Shown in pieces: positions 50,270 through 59,505 of a stretch of DNA of 64,000 bases (position 1 is the first letter of the stretch; each line of letters starts with the position of its first letter). Location: contig NC_021499.1 of assembly GCF_000412695.1 (NCBI RefSeq), positions 3,162,001 to 3,226,000 on the forward strand. The letters run 5' to 3'. Source of the DNA: Pseudomonas resinovorans NBRC 106553. Lineage in GTDB: Bacteria; Pseudomonadota; Gammaproteobacteria; Pseudomonadales; Pseudomonadaceae. A program made the translations under genes and the position numbers. A model generated the notes under the pieces. The model was given only the letters and a program-made list of their open reading frames with translations. It was not told where the DNA came from and searched no databases.

Positions 50270-51088
50270 TCAGCAGGCCGAAGCGCCACCGTCGAGGACC
50301 AGCTCGGCGCCGGTCATCCAGCCCGAAGCCGGGCTGGCCAGGTAGAGCACCGCCGAGGCCACATCGCGCGGCTGGCCATAGCCCAACGGGTGCAAGGACT
50401 CGACAAAGGCGTCGGCGCTGGCTGCGTCCGGCGCAAGGCCTACGCGGACGAGGTTGTTCACCACGTTGGCGCCCATGTCGGTCTTGATGATCGCCGGGTG
50501 CACGGAGTTGATCCGTACGCCGTAGCCGAGCTTGGCCGACTCGACGGCGGTGGCCTTGGTCATCAGGCGCACGGCACCCTTGGCGGTGCAATAGGCCGTC
50601 AGGCTCGGCATGCCGATCAGGCCCGCCACGGAAGACAGGTTGATGATCGAGCCGCCGCGCCCGCTGGCACCGCCCGGACGCATCACGCGCAGTGCATGCT
50701 TGATGCCGAGGAACACGCCGTCGACGTTGATCGCCATGGTCCGCTGGAATTCCGCCAGCTCGCACTCGGCCACCAGGGCTGCGGTTTCGATGCCGGCGTT
50801 GTTGACCAGGATGTCGAGGCCACCGAAGCATTCGACGGTGGCCGCGATGGCGGCCACCCAGTCCTCCTCGCGGGTGACGTCGTGACGCTGGAAAGCGGCG
50901 CGGTCACCGTAGGTGCCGGCCAGGCGCTGCGCCGTCTCGGCGCCGAGGGTGTCGAGCACGTCGGTCAGCATCACACTGGCGCCGGCCTGCAGCAGCGCCT
51001 CGGCGATTTCCGCGCCGAGGCCGCGCGCCGCGCCGCTCACCAGGGCGACCTTGCCGTCCAGGCGAATCTGTTCGAGATAGTGAGTCAT
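50270..51088 (-). CDS. SDR-family oxidoreductase (272 aa)
   Basis: Second classical SDR of the operon: SGAARGLG (18-25), NNAG (96-99), active-site Ser (about 152), Tyr166 and Lys170 (YCTAK), and LTD after strand two favouring NAD. Overall it resembles 3-alpha/20-beta-hydroxysteroid-dehydrogenase-like SDRs, but that similarity does not fix the substrate. Confidence 0.87.
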   Translation of the reverse strand: MTHYLEQIRLDGKVALVSGAARGLGAEIAEALLQAGASVMLTDVLDTLGAETAQRLAGTYGDRAAFQRHDVTREEDWVAAIAATVECFGGLDILVNNAGIETAALVAECELAEFQRTMAINVDGVFLGIKHALRVMRPGGASGRGGSIINLSSVAGLIGMPSLTAYCTAKGAVRLMTKATAVESAKLGYGVRINSVHPAIIKTDMGANVVNNLVRVGLAPDAASADAFVESLHPLGYGQPRDVASAVLYLASPASGWMTGAELVLDGGASAC

Positions 51089-51105
51089 TCCGTTCTCCTC
51101 CTGGT

Positions 51106-52233
51106 TCAGGCCGGCAGTGCGCTGCAGAAGCCGCGTTCGTGGAAGCGCTGGATCAGTTCGCGGTGACCGAAGGCCTTCGCCGGCGACTGGAAGCCGACCG
51201 CCTTGAGCTGGCCGTTGAGCAGGCGCTCGGCGCCTTCGGCGCAGATGTCGCCGGTCCAGGTGTAGGCCGCGGAGAGGTTCATCACGTAGCTGGTGGTGAT
51301 CTGGCGACCCTGGCCGTGCACCACGATCACGCCACGCTGGACGTCGAGGGAGTCCTTCGGCGGTTCACCGGAATCCATCTGGTCGCCCATGCGGTTGGTC
51401 CACTCCTCGCGCTCGTCCTGGCTCATGCCCGGTGCGGCGGCGTTGAAGGCTTTGATGGCGGCGATCACGCCGTCGATCATGTGCTCGCCGATGGCGGTCA
51501 GCACCTTGCAGTTGCGCACGCGAGGGTCGTCCTTGAACCAGATCGGCTCGCAGGCGCCGCCCCAGGGATGGGCGCGGAGGATGGCGTTGCGGTACGGCAG
51601 GGACACCAGGTGGGCCACATCGTTGGGCCAGGCCTTGAGCTGGTTCTGCTCCAGGTAGTACTGGGACACGTCGTTGCAGACCATGCGCAGGAAGGACTTG
51701 GTGGACGCCTCGGACGGCAGGCCGTTGTCGATCTGGTAGCAGATATCCAGGCTGTCGATACCGGGGGTTTCCAGCACCACCTCGGCGGCCATGGCGCCGG
51801 CGGCCCACATGAAGGAGTTGGCCGGGCACAGCAGCAGGCCCTTAGCGGCGAAGGCGGCGCCGTACTTCTCGCCAATGGCGGCGGTCCAGTCCTGCTCGCC
51901 GGTGGTATCCAGGTAGTGGCAACCAGCTTCCAGGCAGGCCTCGACAACGGGCCAGGCCAGTTGCATGAAGGGGCCGACGTTGTTGATCAGCACCTTGATC
52001 TCCAGGCGCTGGATCAGGTCCACCAGTTCGCGGAAATCGTGGCCGACGCTCACCAGCGCGGCATCGACCTTCTTGCCATGGCGTTCCTCGACCACACCCA
52101 GCGCGGTCTCCAGGCGCGACAGGGTACGGCCGGCCATGTAGAAGGGAATGTCACGCTGGGCGAGGGATTCGGCCACCAGCTTGCCGGTGTAGCCACTGGC
52201 GCCGTAGACGAGAACGTTGCGAGTTTGGGTCAT
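51106..52233 (-). CDS. Saccharopine-dehydrogenase-like reductase (375 aa)
   Basis: Rossmann start VLVYGASGYTGKLVAESLA (GxxGxxG), then the family pattern INNVGPFMQLAWPVVEACLE and HYLDTTGEQDW. It belongs to the broad saccharopine dehydrogenase/trans-acting enoyl reductase group, whose members in catabolic clusters reduce or oxidise non-amino-acid substrates. Position in a beta-oxidation-type operon argues against lysine metabolism. Confidence 0.8.
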   Translation of the reverse strand: MTQTRNVLVYGASGYTGKLVAESLAQRDIPFYMAGRTLSRLETALGVVEERHGKKVDAALVSVGHDFRELVDLIQRLEIKVLINNVGPFMQLAWPVVEACLEAGCHYLDTTGEQDWTAAIGEKYGAAFAAKGLLLCPANSFMWAAGAMAAEVVLETPGIDSLDICYQIDNGLPSEASTKSFLRMVCNDVSQYYLEQNQLKAWPNDVAHLVSLPYRNAILRAHPWGGACEPIWFKDDPRVRNCKVLTAIGEHMIDGVIAAIKAFNAAAPGMSQDEREEWTNRMGDQMDSGEPPKDSLDVQRGVIVVHGQGRQITTSYVMNLSAAYTWTGDICAEGAERLLNGQLKAVGFQSPAKAFGHRELIQRFHERGFCSALPA

Positions 52234-52266
52234 GGGAGTCTCCTTGTTGTTGTTCGGTTGGCCGGT

Positions 52267-53871
52267 TCAACGCGCTTCGCGGTGAACGCTGGCGGGGTCT
52301 TGTTCCAGGGCCTCCAGCAGGAAGCGGTCCTGCGGTTTCTCGGAAGCGGTCTTGGGTATCTGTTGCAGCACCTGCAGGTAGCTGGGCACGAAGTTGGCTT
52401 CGAGCTTTTCGCGGCAGATGCGGAAAATGCGCTGGGCATCGAAGGCAGCGGGGTCTTTGGGCACCAGGGCGGCGACCACGTCCTTCTCGCCGGGTACGCC
52501 GCTGCTGGCGGGGATGCCGTAGACGTACACGTCGTCCACGTCCGGGCATTCGGCGATGGCCTTCTCGATGAACGCGCCGTTGATGAAGTCGCCGTTGCGG
52601 CGGATGCCGCTGCCCTTGCGGTACTGGAAGTACAGCCAGCCGTCCGCGTCGGCCACGACCACATCCCCCATGTGCAGCCAGCCCTCTGCGCACTTTCTGG
52701 CTGACGCGGCGGGGTTGCCGAAGTACTCCACCTTGAAGGGGCTGCCATCCACCGCCTGGAACAGCAGCTCGCCCGGTTCCCCCGGTGCGCAGTCGTTACC
52801 GGCTTCGTCGACGATGCGGTGGCGCAAGTTGGGGACGGGCTTGCCGATGCTGCCCTTGGGCCCCACGCCGACCGGATTGATGGTCAGGCCACCCTCAGCG
52901 GCACCGTAGAACTCCAGGATCTGCACACCGAAGCGCTGCTCGAACTCGCTCCAGATGGCCTTCGGCATGCCGGCCGACACCACGAAACGTACCGGGTTGT
53001 CGGCATCGTCCGGCTTGCCCGGTTCGGCGTAGACCGCCGTGGTCATGCCGCCCAGCAGGGTGAAGCTGGTGCAACCGAACTCACGGCAGATATCCCACAG
53101 GCGCGACTTGCTGAAACGCCGCGACAACACGCAACGCAGGCCAAGCGCCAGCGATGCGCCCAGCGTCACCAGTTGCGCGTTGGCGTGGGTCAGCGACAGG
53201 CCGGAGTACGGACGGTCGTCGCTGCGGTAGCCGAAGACGCGGTCGGTGATCAGCGCCGTTTCGCAATAACGCCGGTGGGTCATGACGATGCCCTTGGGAT
53301 CGCCGGTGGTGCCGGAGGTGAAGATCAGCTGCATGGGTGCGTCGGCGGCAAGCGCCGCCAGGGGATGCTCCCGGCCGCTCCTGTCCAGTACCGCCTCGTA
53401 CAGGCTCACGCCTTGGGCCTGTGCCAGGCCGACACCGGTTTCCCCGGTGGGCAAGGCGACCATCCAGCGGTTGAACTCCAGCTGCTCGCGCACCTCCAGC
53501 AGGTTCGCCAGCGCATAGTCGGCCGCGATCACGCCCTGGCAGCGGGCGTTGTTCAGGAAGAAGGCCAGCTTTTCGCCTTTGGCGCGCGGATCGATCGGCA
53601 CGAAGATGGTGCCGGTGATGGCCGCCGCAAGCATCGCATCGACGAACTCGGCGTGGTTGGCCATCAGCAACGCAAAGGTGTCGCCCGGCTTCAGGCCCAG
53701 CTGGGTCAGGCCCCAGGCCAGGCGATGGCCGTTCTGCCACAGGCTCCGGTAGGTGCGCACCTGCAACGGGCTCTTGCCGCCATTCTCGACGGTCAGCACA
53801 TCCAGGTCGGGATCGCTCAGCGCGCGATTGCCGATCAGGCCGGCAAAGTCGAGGTTGCCGTAGCCGGTCAT
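52267..53871 (-). CDS. Acyl-CoA synthetase / AMP-dependent ligase (534 aa)
   Basis: Activates a carboxylic acid to its CoA thioester. It has the AMP-binding signature TSGTTGDPKG (185-194), FYGAAEGG in the adenylate motif region, GWLHMGDVV and the hinge/lysine region (GSGIRRNGDFI, TASEKPQDR). It resembles carnitine/bile-acid/long-chain CoA ligases of the CaiC-FadD17 type. The start ATG at 53871 overlaps the thiolase stop (ATGA). The open frame continues 182 codons upstream but antisense-like in the thiolase gene, so that extension is rejected. Confidence 0.87.
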   Translation of the reverse strand: MTGYGNLDFAGLIGNRALSDPDLDVLTVENGGKSPLQVRTYRSLWQNGHRLAWGLTQLGLKPGDTFALLMANHAEFVDAMLAAAITGTIFVPIDPRAKGEKLAFFLNNARCQGVIAADYALANLLEVREQLEFNRWMVALPTGETGVGLAQAQGVSLYEAVLDRSGREHPLAALAADAPMQLIFTSGTTGDPKGIVMTHRRYCETALITDRVFGYRSDDRPYSGLSLTHANAQLVTLGASLALGLRCVLSRRFSKSRLWDICREFGCTSFTLLGGMTTAVYAEPGKPDDADNPVRFVVSAGMPKAIWSEFEQRFGVQILEFYGAAEGGLTINPVGVGPKGSIGKPVPNLRHRIVDEAGNDCAPGEPGELLFQAVDGSPFKVEYFGNPAASARKCAEGWLHMGDVVVADADGWLYFQYRKGSGIRRNGDFINGAFIEKAIAECPDVDDVYVYGIPASSGVPGEKDVVAALVPKDPAAFDAQRIFRICREKLEANFVPSYLQVLQQIPKTASEKPQDRFLLEALEQDPASVHREAR

Positions 53872-55112
53872 CTCAGGTCCTCCCGCACCAGCAGGGTGAC
53901 CACCGTGGCCGCCGCGTCCAGGCCGATGGCACCGCCGCCGTTGTGGGCCAGGCCAACACGGGCGCCTTGCACCTGGCGGGCACCGGCGCGGTCCTGGAGT
54001 TGTTCGGTCAGTTCGACGATCTGCGCGCAGCCGCTGGCCCCCACCGGGTGGCCCTTGCGCAGCAGTCCGCCGGAGGTGTTCACGGGAATGCGCCCGCCCA
54101 GGGCCGTCGCACCGGATTCCAGCAGCTCGGCACCCGCACCAGGCAGGCACAGGCCGAGGTATTCGTAGGCCATCAGTTCCGACGGTGCGGACGCATCGTG
54201 CAGTTCGACGCAGGACAGGTCCTGCGGGCCGATGCCGGCCGCCTCGTATGCCTGGCCAGCAGCCAGGGCACCCACGCTGTCGTCGGCATGTTCGAAGTCC
54301 CAGCCGGATACCAGCGCCGACGCGGCGACCCGCACCGGATTGCGCAAGCCGAGCTGGCGCGCCTTGCGCTCGCTCACCAGGATCACCGCCGCCGCGCCGT
54401 CGCCAATGGGCGAACACATGGGCAGGGTCAGCGGATCGATGATGGAACGTGCGGCGAGCACCTGTTCCACGGTCATTTCCTCGCGGAACTGCGCGCGGGA
54501 ATTGAGGGCCCCGTGGCGGGAGTTCTTCGCTGCGACCATGGCGAAATGACGGGCCGTGGAGCCGTACCGCTTCATGTGCTTCCTGGCCATCATGGCGTAG
54601 ATGTCCATGAACACCGAGCGGGTGGTGCCGGCGCCTTCGGCATCGAAGGGTTCACCCGCCGCTTCGGCAAGTTTCTTCACCACGTTCACCGCGCCGTCCG
54701 GGTCTTCCACGTCCACCGCACTGGAGAAGGCACCCAGGCTGCGGGCCTTGTCTTCGTGGAAGAGTTTTTCGTAACCGCAGACCAGCACGATGTCGTAGTA
54801 GCCGGCGCTGACCATGGCCGCTGCCTGCTGGAACGCCGTGGAGGAAGAGGCGCAGGCGTTCTCCACGTTCACTACCGGGATGCGGCCGATGCCCATGTTC
54901 CGCAGTACCACTTCGCCGCGAATCATTTCCTGGCCGGTGACCACGCCGGCGGCGGCATTGCCCATCCAGGCCGCCTGCAGCTGGCCCTTCTCCAGGCCGG
55001 CATCGTTCAGCGCCAGCTGGATCGCCTGGCCGGCGAGGCCTTTCAGGGTTTTATCCAGGTGCTTGCCGAAGGGCACCATGCCCACACCGGCTACATATGC
55101 ATTCATTTTCAT
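53868..55112 (-). CDS. Thiolase of the SCPx type (414 aa)
   Basis: Catalyses thiolytic or retro-Claisen cleavage of a 3-oxoacyl-CoA. The nucleophile Cys87 is in NVENACASS, and the C-terminal GHPVGASG and HNGGG supply the histidine/oxyanion loops. The ELHDASAPSELM segment is typical for the SCP2-thiolase branch, which acts on branched or sterol side-chain substrates. The start could be Met1 or Met3. It lies between the acyl-CoA dehydrogenase and CoA ligase genes in one operon. Confidence 0.87.
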   Translation of the reverse strand: MKMNAYVAGVGMVPFGKHLDKTLKGLAGQAIQLALNDAGLEKGQLQAAWMGNAAAGVVTGQEMIRGEVVLRNMGIGRIPVVNVENACASSSTAFQQAAAMVSAGYYDIVLVCGYEKLFHEDKARSLGAFSSAVDVEDPDGAVNVVKKLAEAAGEPFDAEGAGTTRSVFMDIYAMMARKHMKRYGSTARHFAMVAAKNSRHGALNSRAQFREEMTVEQVLAARSIIDPLTLPMCSPIGDGAAAVILVSERKARQLGLRNPVRVAASALVSGWDFEHADDSVGALAAGQAYEAAGIGPQDLSCVELHDASAPSELMAYEYLGLCLPGAGAELLESGATALGGRIPVNTSGGLLRKGHPVGASGCAQIVELTEQLQDRAGARQVQGARVGLAHNGGGAIGLDAAATVVTLLVREDLR

Positions 55113-55121
55113 GGGCCGGCC

Positions 55122-56354
55122 TCAGATCCGCGAAATCAGGGTGCCGCCCTTGATGGCGAGCATTTCGTTGCAGCCGTCCTCGATCATCGAGGCGCGGGCA
55201 TCGCGGAGCAGCTTCTCCACCGGGTATTCGCGGGTGACGCCGTTGCCGCCGAACATCTGGATGGCCTGGGAGGCCACGTCGAAGGCGGTCTGGGTGGCGG
55301 TGATCTTCGAGGCGATGGAGCCCTGCAGGGCCGGGGCCGGGGCCATTTCATTGAAATAGATGGCGCGACGGGCCAGGGCGCGGGCCGCTTCGATGCGCGC
55401 AAACATATGGAACAGGCGATGGCGCACGTTCTGGTGCTGGATGATCGGCACGCCACCCTGCTTGCGCTGGTGCGCGTACTCATAGGCGTGTTCGTAGGCG
55501 GCCCGGGCGGCGCCGGTCCACATCACCCCCATCAGGCCGTTGGCCTCGGTGAGAACGCCCTGCTCCGCCTGGACGTAGTTCTCGGGGCCGGCCACCAGGT
55601 GGTCCAGCGTCAGGCTGACGTTGTCGAAGTACAGCTCGCCCTGGGGCAGCGCGCGCTGGCCCATCTTGTCCAACGGCAGGCCACGGGTGACGCCCTCGGC
55701 GTCCAGCGGCACCAGCACCACGCAACGCTTGTCCTGGCCGCTGCCGTCATCGAAGCCGCAGAACAGGATGCAGAGCTGCGCGATGGGGCCGTTGGAGACC
55801 CAGGCGGATTTCTGCCCGTTGATGACGATGCGATCCCCCACGATGCTGGCATGGCAGTTCAGCCTGCCGTGGCCAACGCCCGGATGGCGGCTATGGCCGC
55901 TGCTATCGAGCATGTCGGAGCCATGGTCCGGCTCGGTGATGCCCCAGCAACCGATGGGCTTGTCGGCGTAACGTTCCAGCAGGTCGGCGCGATCCATCTG
56001 GTGCAGGACGATGCTGGGCACCATGGACGCACCGATCACCACGGCAAGGCCGCCATCGCCATAACCCAGCTCCTCGAACACCAGGCAGATCAGGCGGGCG
56101 CGGTCGGCGGGCGGCAACGCCAGCAGGTCGGCCAGGTTCAGGCCGAGCTTGGCGAACTCCTCGAACACCTGCCACAGCGGCGAGTCGGCGGCGATCACCT
56201 GGCCTGGTGTCATGTGGTCGAGTTGCTGGCCAACGGGACGCATGACCCTGGTGGCGAAACGACGGACGCTGGCCTGCATGGCCGCTTCCAGTTCGTTGAG
56301 ATCGGCATCGAGCCCCGTGGGCTCTAGTTCGACGCGCTTGGCGAAGCCGGACAT
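55122..56354 (-). CDS. Acyl-CoA dehydrogenase (410 aa)
   Basis: First gene of the operon: FAD-dependent alpha,beta-dehydrogenation of an acyl-CoA. The family marks are GCWGITEPDHGSDM (flavin loop), WVSNGPIAQLCI, GVMWTGAARAAYEHAYEYA, QHQNVRHRLF and the C-terminal QMFGGNGVTREYPVEKLLRDAR. All regions expected of a full-length enzyme are present. The acyl group is unknown. Confidence 0.9.
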   Translation of the reverse strand: MSGFAKRVELEPTGLDADLNELEAAMQASVRRFATRVMRPVGQQLDHMTPGQVIAADSPLWQVFEEFAKLGLNLADLLALPPADRARLICLVFEELGYGDGGLAVVIGASMVPSIVLHQMDRADLLERYADKPIGCWGITEPDHGSDMLDSSGHSRHPGVGHGRLNCHASIVGDRIVINGQKSAWVSNGPIAQLCILFCGFDDGSGQDKRCVVLVPLDAEGVTRGLPLDKMGQRALPQGELYFDNVSLTLDHLVAGPENYVQAEQGVLTEANGLMGVMWTGAARAAYEHAYEYAHQRKQGGVPIIQHQNVRHRLFHMFARIEAARALARRAIYFNEMAPAPALQGSIASKITATQTAFDVASQAIQMFGGNGVTREYPVEKLLRDARASMIEDGCNEMLAIKGGTLISRI

Positions 56355-56475
56355 TCTTGTTCTCCCGGAGTATGAGTGACTACCGACCGCCGCATTGCTG
56401 CTGTCGCGGTGGGGACGTCTTCGATACTATTCGCCGGAAAAACAGGTATTGACCCCCTTAATGGGGGATGAGCCC
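56355..56475. promoter_or_regulatory. Divergent control region of catabolic operon and activator
   Basis: 121 bp between the operon and the activator. CCCCCTTAATGGGGG (56453-56467) forms an inverted repeat. GGGGATGAG (56464-56472) matches 9 of 10 positions of the MalT box GGGGA(T/G)GAGG, which MalT-type activators bind. The element lies just upstream of the activator start, consistent with autoregulation. Confidence 0.5.
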
Positions 56476-59157
56476 ATGATCAGCGCAGACATAACTACAA
56501 CAAGCTTTTCGCCCTTGCTGGCAACCAAACTCATGCCACCCCGCCGGGGGCGCGGCACCCTCCCCCGCCCCCGCCTGGAACAGCTGATCGAACGCATCGC
56601 CGAATGCAGCCTCACCGTCCTCAAGGCGCCTCCCGGTTTTGGCAAGAGCACACTGGCCAGCACCTGGGCCGAGGCTGCACTGGCCCGAGGCGCGCGGGTC
56701 GCCTGGCTGACGCTGGACGAAGCCGACGCCTCCCCGGAACGCCTGCTGCTCTACGCCGCGGCGGCCATCCAGCGTGGTTTCGATGGTGGCGAGGAAGCCA
56801 GCCTGCTCAATGACCTTGCGCTGATCCCTGCACAGCACCTGGCCACCCTGTTGCTCAACGACCTGGATCGGCGCCAGGAGCATTGCTACCTGTTTCTCGA
56901 CGACTATCACTGCGTCCCTGCCGAGACCCTGATCGCCGCCTTCGACAGCCTGATCCGCTTTGCGCCGGACAACCTGCACCTGGTGTTCTGCGGCCGCAGC
57001 GACCTGCCCTCCAGCCTGTTCGCCCACACTTACAGCGACGCGCTGTTGGAGGTGGACGCCGGTGAACTGCGCTTCGACCTCGACGAAACCCGCGACCTCA
57101 TCCTGCGCGCCGGCCTGGAAGGTATCGAACCCGCCGAACTGCTGGACCTGCACCATGCCACCGAAGGCTGGATCGCCGCCCTGCGCGCCAGCTTGCTGAA
57201 CCTGCGCCAACGGCCGGCGGGCAGCCCGCGCCTGGCGAAAAGCATCACCGGCCTGCTGGACGAACTGCTCAATCGGCTGCCCGGCGAGTTGGCCAGGCAG
57301 TTGCCCAGCCTCGCGGCCGTGGACAAGTTCAACGCGCCCCTGGCCGAACACCTCGCCGGTTGCACCGATGGCCAGGGCCTGATCGCCGAACTGGAACGCC
57401 TGCAGTTGTTCATCACCGGCCTGGACCAGAGCGCCGAATGGTTCAGCCTGCACCCGCTGTTCCGCGAACACCTGCGCCGCCGCCTGCAACCGGACGAGCT
57501 GGACCGTTTGCGGCGGATGGCTGCGGGCTGGTTCGCCCTGCAGCGCAACTGGATGGATGCCGTGCGCAGCGCCCTGGCGGCCGGCGACACCGACAGCGCC
57601 CGGGAATGGATCGCCCACTGCGCCATGGGCATGGTGGAACGCGGCGACTTCATGATCCTGCTGGACTGGCAGCGCCAGTTGCAGGACCGCCTGTTGCAGT
57701 GCCCGTTGGAACTCAAGCTGGCCCTGGCCTGGGCCGCCGCACTGGCCATGAGTGGCGAGAGCGCGCGACAGCTGATCACCGAAGCCAGGACCGAGCTGGC
57801 GCAGCTGGGCCGCGACGGCGAGCAGGACCCGCTCCACTGGGAGTGCCAGGCGATTGAATCCATGGTCCTGGCGATCGAAGACCACGGTGAAGCGGGTGGG
57901 CGCATGGCGACCAACTGCCTGCCTCACCTGATCGACCGTCCGTGGATCTACAACACCCTGCTCAACGTCATCTGCTACAGCCACCTGTGCGCCAGCCGCT
58001 GGGAAGCCTTCTACGCCATGCAGCCCAACCTCAAGGGTCCGCTGGAGCATGGTCGCTACCTGTTCAACCAGGTGTATCGGCTGTGCCTGATGGGGCTGGG
58101 CGAAATGCTCCAGGGGCGGTTCTCCCAGGCCACGGCCATCTTCGAGGAAGGCCTGCGCCTGGCCGGCGAGCAAGGCCTGGGGCATCCGGTACTGAAAGCG
58201 CTTCCGTCCGGGTTCCTCGCAGCCGTGCGTTACCAGCAGGGCAAGCTGGATGACGCGGCGAAGCTCAGTTTCGAGAATATCGAGATCGTGAAACTGGGAG
58301 GCTTCCTCGATTGCGTGGCCGGTCTCCTGGTCACCAGCAATCGCCTGAGCAGTCGCAACGCGGGGCCACACAGCGTTCGGCACTTCCTCGAAGAGGGCGA
58401 GCGCTTGGCGCAATCGCGCCGCTGGCCGCGCCTGCACGCCCACCTGCTGCTGGAGCGCATACGCGCCAGCCTGCTGGAACACAAGGCCGCCGAGGCGCTG
58501 GCCTGCGCCCAGCAACTGGACAACCTGCTGGAAGTCCAACTGCGCACCTCGCCCGAAGAAGCCGACCCATTCCGCCTGCTGGCTTGCCAGGGCGCGCTCT
58601 GGTGCGAGGCGGCCGGGTTACCTCGCCATGCCGACCTGGAGCAGGCCGAGCTGCTGCGCGGACAGGCCCAGCGGGACAACCGCCGGCTGGTGGAGATTCA
58701 CCTGGCCACCGGGCTTGCGCTGGTCCAGTGGCGACGCAACCTGCACGGCGATGCGGTCGCCCGTCTGCTGGACGCCACCCAACTGGTGGAAAGCAGCGGC
58801 GCGCGGCAGCTGCTGACCGACCTGCCGGCTTACCAGACCCTGGCGGACATCGCCGCCCATGCCCTGCAAACCCCCGGCCTGAACCAGCAACAGCAGGCGC
58901 GGCTACAGCGTCTCCTGCCCGATGGCGACAGCCGCACCCAGCAACCGACTCTCGGCCAACCCGCCATCGCCCTGACCAGCAAGGAGCGTCACGTCCTTGA
59001 ACTGGTTGCCCAGGGCAAGTCGAACAAGGAAATGGCCAAGTTGCTGGGCATCGCCCCGGAAACCATCAAGAGCCACATGAAGAACATCTTCAGCAAACTT
59101 CAGGTCGACAGCCGTGCCCAGGCGGCCGTCGCAGCCAAGGCCGCGGGATTGATCTGA
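56476..59157 (+). CDS. MalT-like LuxR-family ATP-dependent transcription activator (893 aa)
   Basis: STAND-type regulator. The Walker A APPGFGKST (51-59) and Walker B-like YLFLDDYH begin an NTPase part, followed by a long helical TPR-like sensor region. The C-terminal LuxR helix-turn-helix is in the last 60 residues (LTSKERHVLELVAQGKSNKE, IAPETIKSHMKNIF). Size and layout match MalT/AlkS-type activators, which bind ATP and an inducer. The ATG at 56476 is preferred; an earlier ATG (56461) lies inside the inverted repeat. Being divergent from the catabolic operon, it is its likely activator. Confidence 0.9.
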   Translation: MISADITTTSFSPLLATKLMPPRRGRGTLPRPRLEQLIERIAECSLTVLKAPPGFGKSTLASTWAEAALARGARVAWLTLDEADASPERLLLYAAAAIQRGFDGGEEASLLNDLALIPAQHLATLLLNDLDRRQEHCYLFLDDYHCVPAETLIAAFDSLIRFAPDNLHLVFCGRSDLPSSLFAHTYSDALLEVDAGELRFDLDETRDLILRAGLEGIEPAELLDLHHATEGWIAALRASLLNLRQRPAGSPRLAKSITGLLDELLNRLPGELARQLPSLAAVDKFNAPLAEHLAGCTDGQGLIAELERLQLFITGLDQSAEWFSLHPLFREHLRRRLQPDELDRLRRMAAGWFALQRNWMDAVRSALAAGDTDSAREWIAHCAMGMVERGDFMILLDWQRQLQDRLLQCPLELKLALAWAAALAMSGESARQLITEARTELAQLGRDGEQDPLHWECQAIESMVLAIEDHGEAGGRMATNCLPHLIDRPWIYNTLLNVICYSHLCASRWEAFYAMQPNLKGPLEHGRYLFNQVYRLCLMGLGEMLQGRFSQATAIFEEGLRLAGEQGLGHPVLKALPSGFLAAVRYQQGKLDDAAKLSFENIEIVKLGGFLDCVAGLLVTSNRLSSRNAGPHSVRHFLEEGERLAQSRRWPRLHAHLLLERIRASLLEHKAAEALACAQQLDNLLEVQLRTSPEEADPFRLLACQGALWCEAAGLPRHADLEQAELLRGQAQRDNRRLVEIHLATGLALVQWRRNLHGDAVARLLDATQLVESSGARQLLTDLPAYQTLADIAAHALQTPGLNQQQQARLQRLLPDGDSRTQQPTLGQPAIALTSKERHVLELVAQGKSNKEMAKLLGIAPETIKSHMKNIFSKLQVDSRAQAAVAAKAAGLI

Positions 59158-59505
59158 CCGACACCAGCCTTGCAAGGGCCTCACCAGGCTGGCTGATGAC
59201 CTCGGGGGTGGCGCCCCGAGGGGCCGTCCCAGTGCGAGATATCGCGCTCCAGCATGCACTCAGCCCACCGCCTCGGCCTGCCATGGACGTCTTTCGACAA
59301 ACCAGAAAACTGTGAATACACTCACTTTTGCTGGCTTTCCGCTCTCGATTGCCCCATCGAAAGCTGACTTGGCGTTTCGCGTTCAGGAGCGATGGGGATA
59401 CCGGAAATTCGAGCAATGGCGGCCTTTCAGTCGTGGCCGCCCGATGAAATACAGACCGGCTTTTCCGTACCACCCAGTATGGATTCTGAATAAAGGCACG
59501 GTGCC
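59158..59505. other. Gene-free stretch of about 350 bp
   Basis: CCAGCCT (59164-59170) and AGGCTGG (59186-59192) can pair just behind the activator stop, a weak terminator candidate. No convincing gene lies in the remainder. The upstream region of the oxidase cluster is probably in its second half. Confidence 0.45.

Noticed and set aside
52267..54417. N-terminal extension of 182 codons for the acyl-CoA ligase
   Set aside because: The extension overlaps the thiolase gene in another frame and has no ligase-like sequence. The ATG overlapping the thiolase stop fits the family length.
53943..56327. 794-codon plus-strand open frame
   Set aside because: It is antisense to the thiolase and acyl-CoA dehydrogenase genes, both with full catalytic motifs.
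56458..58539. 693-codon minus-strand open frame inside the activator gene
   Set aside because: It is antisense to a gene with clear Walker and LuxR motifs and contains only low-complexity Gln/Gly/Ala-rich sequence.
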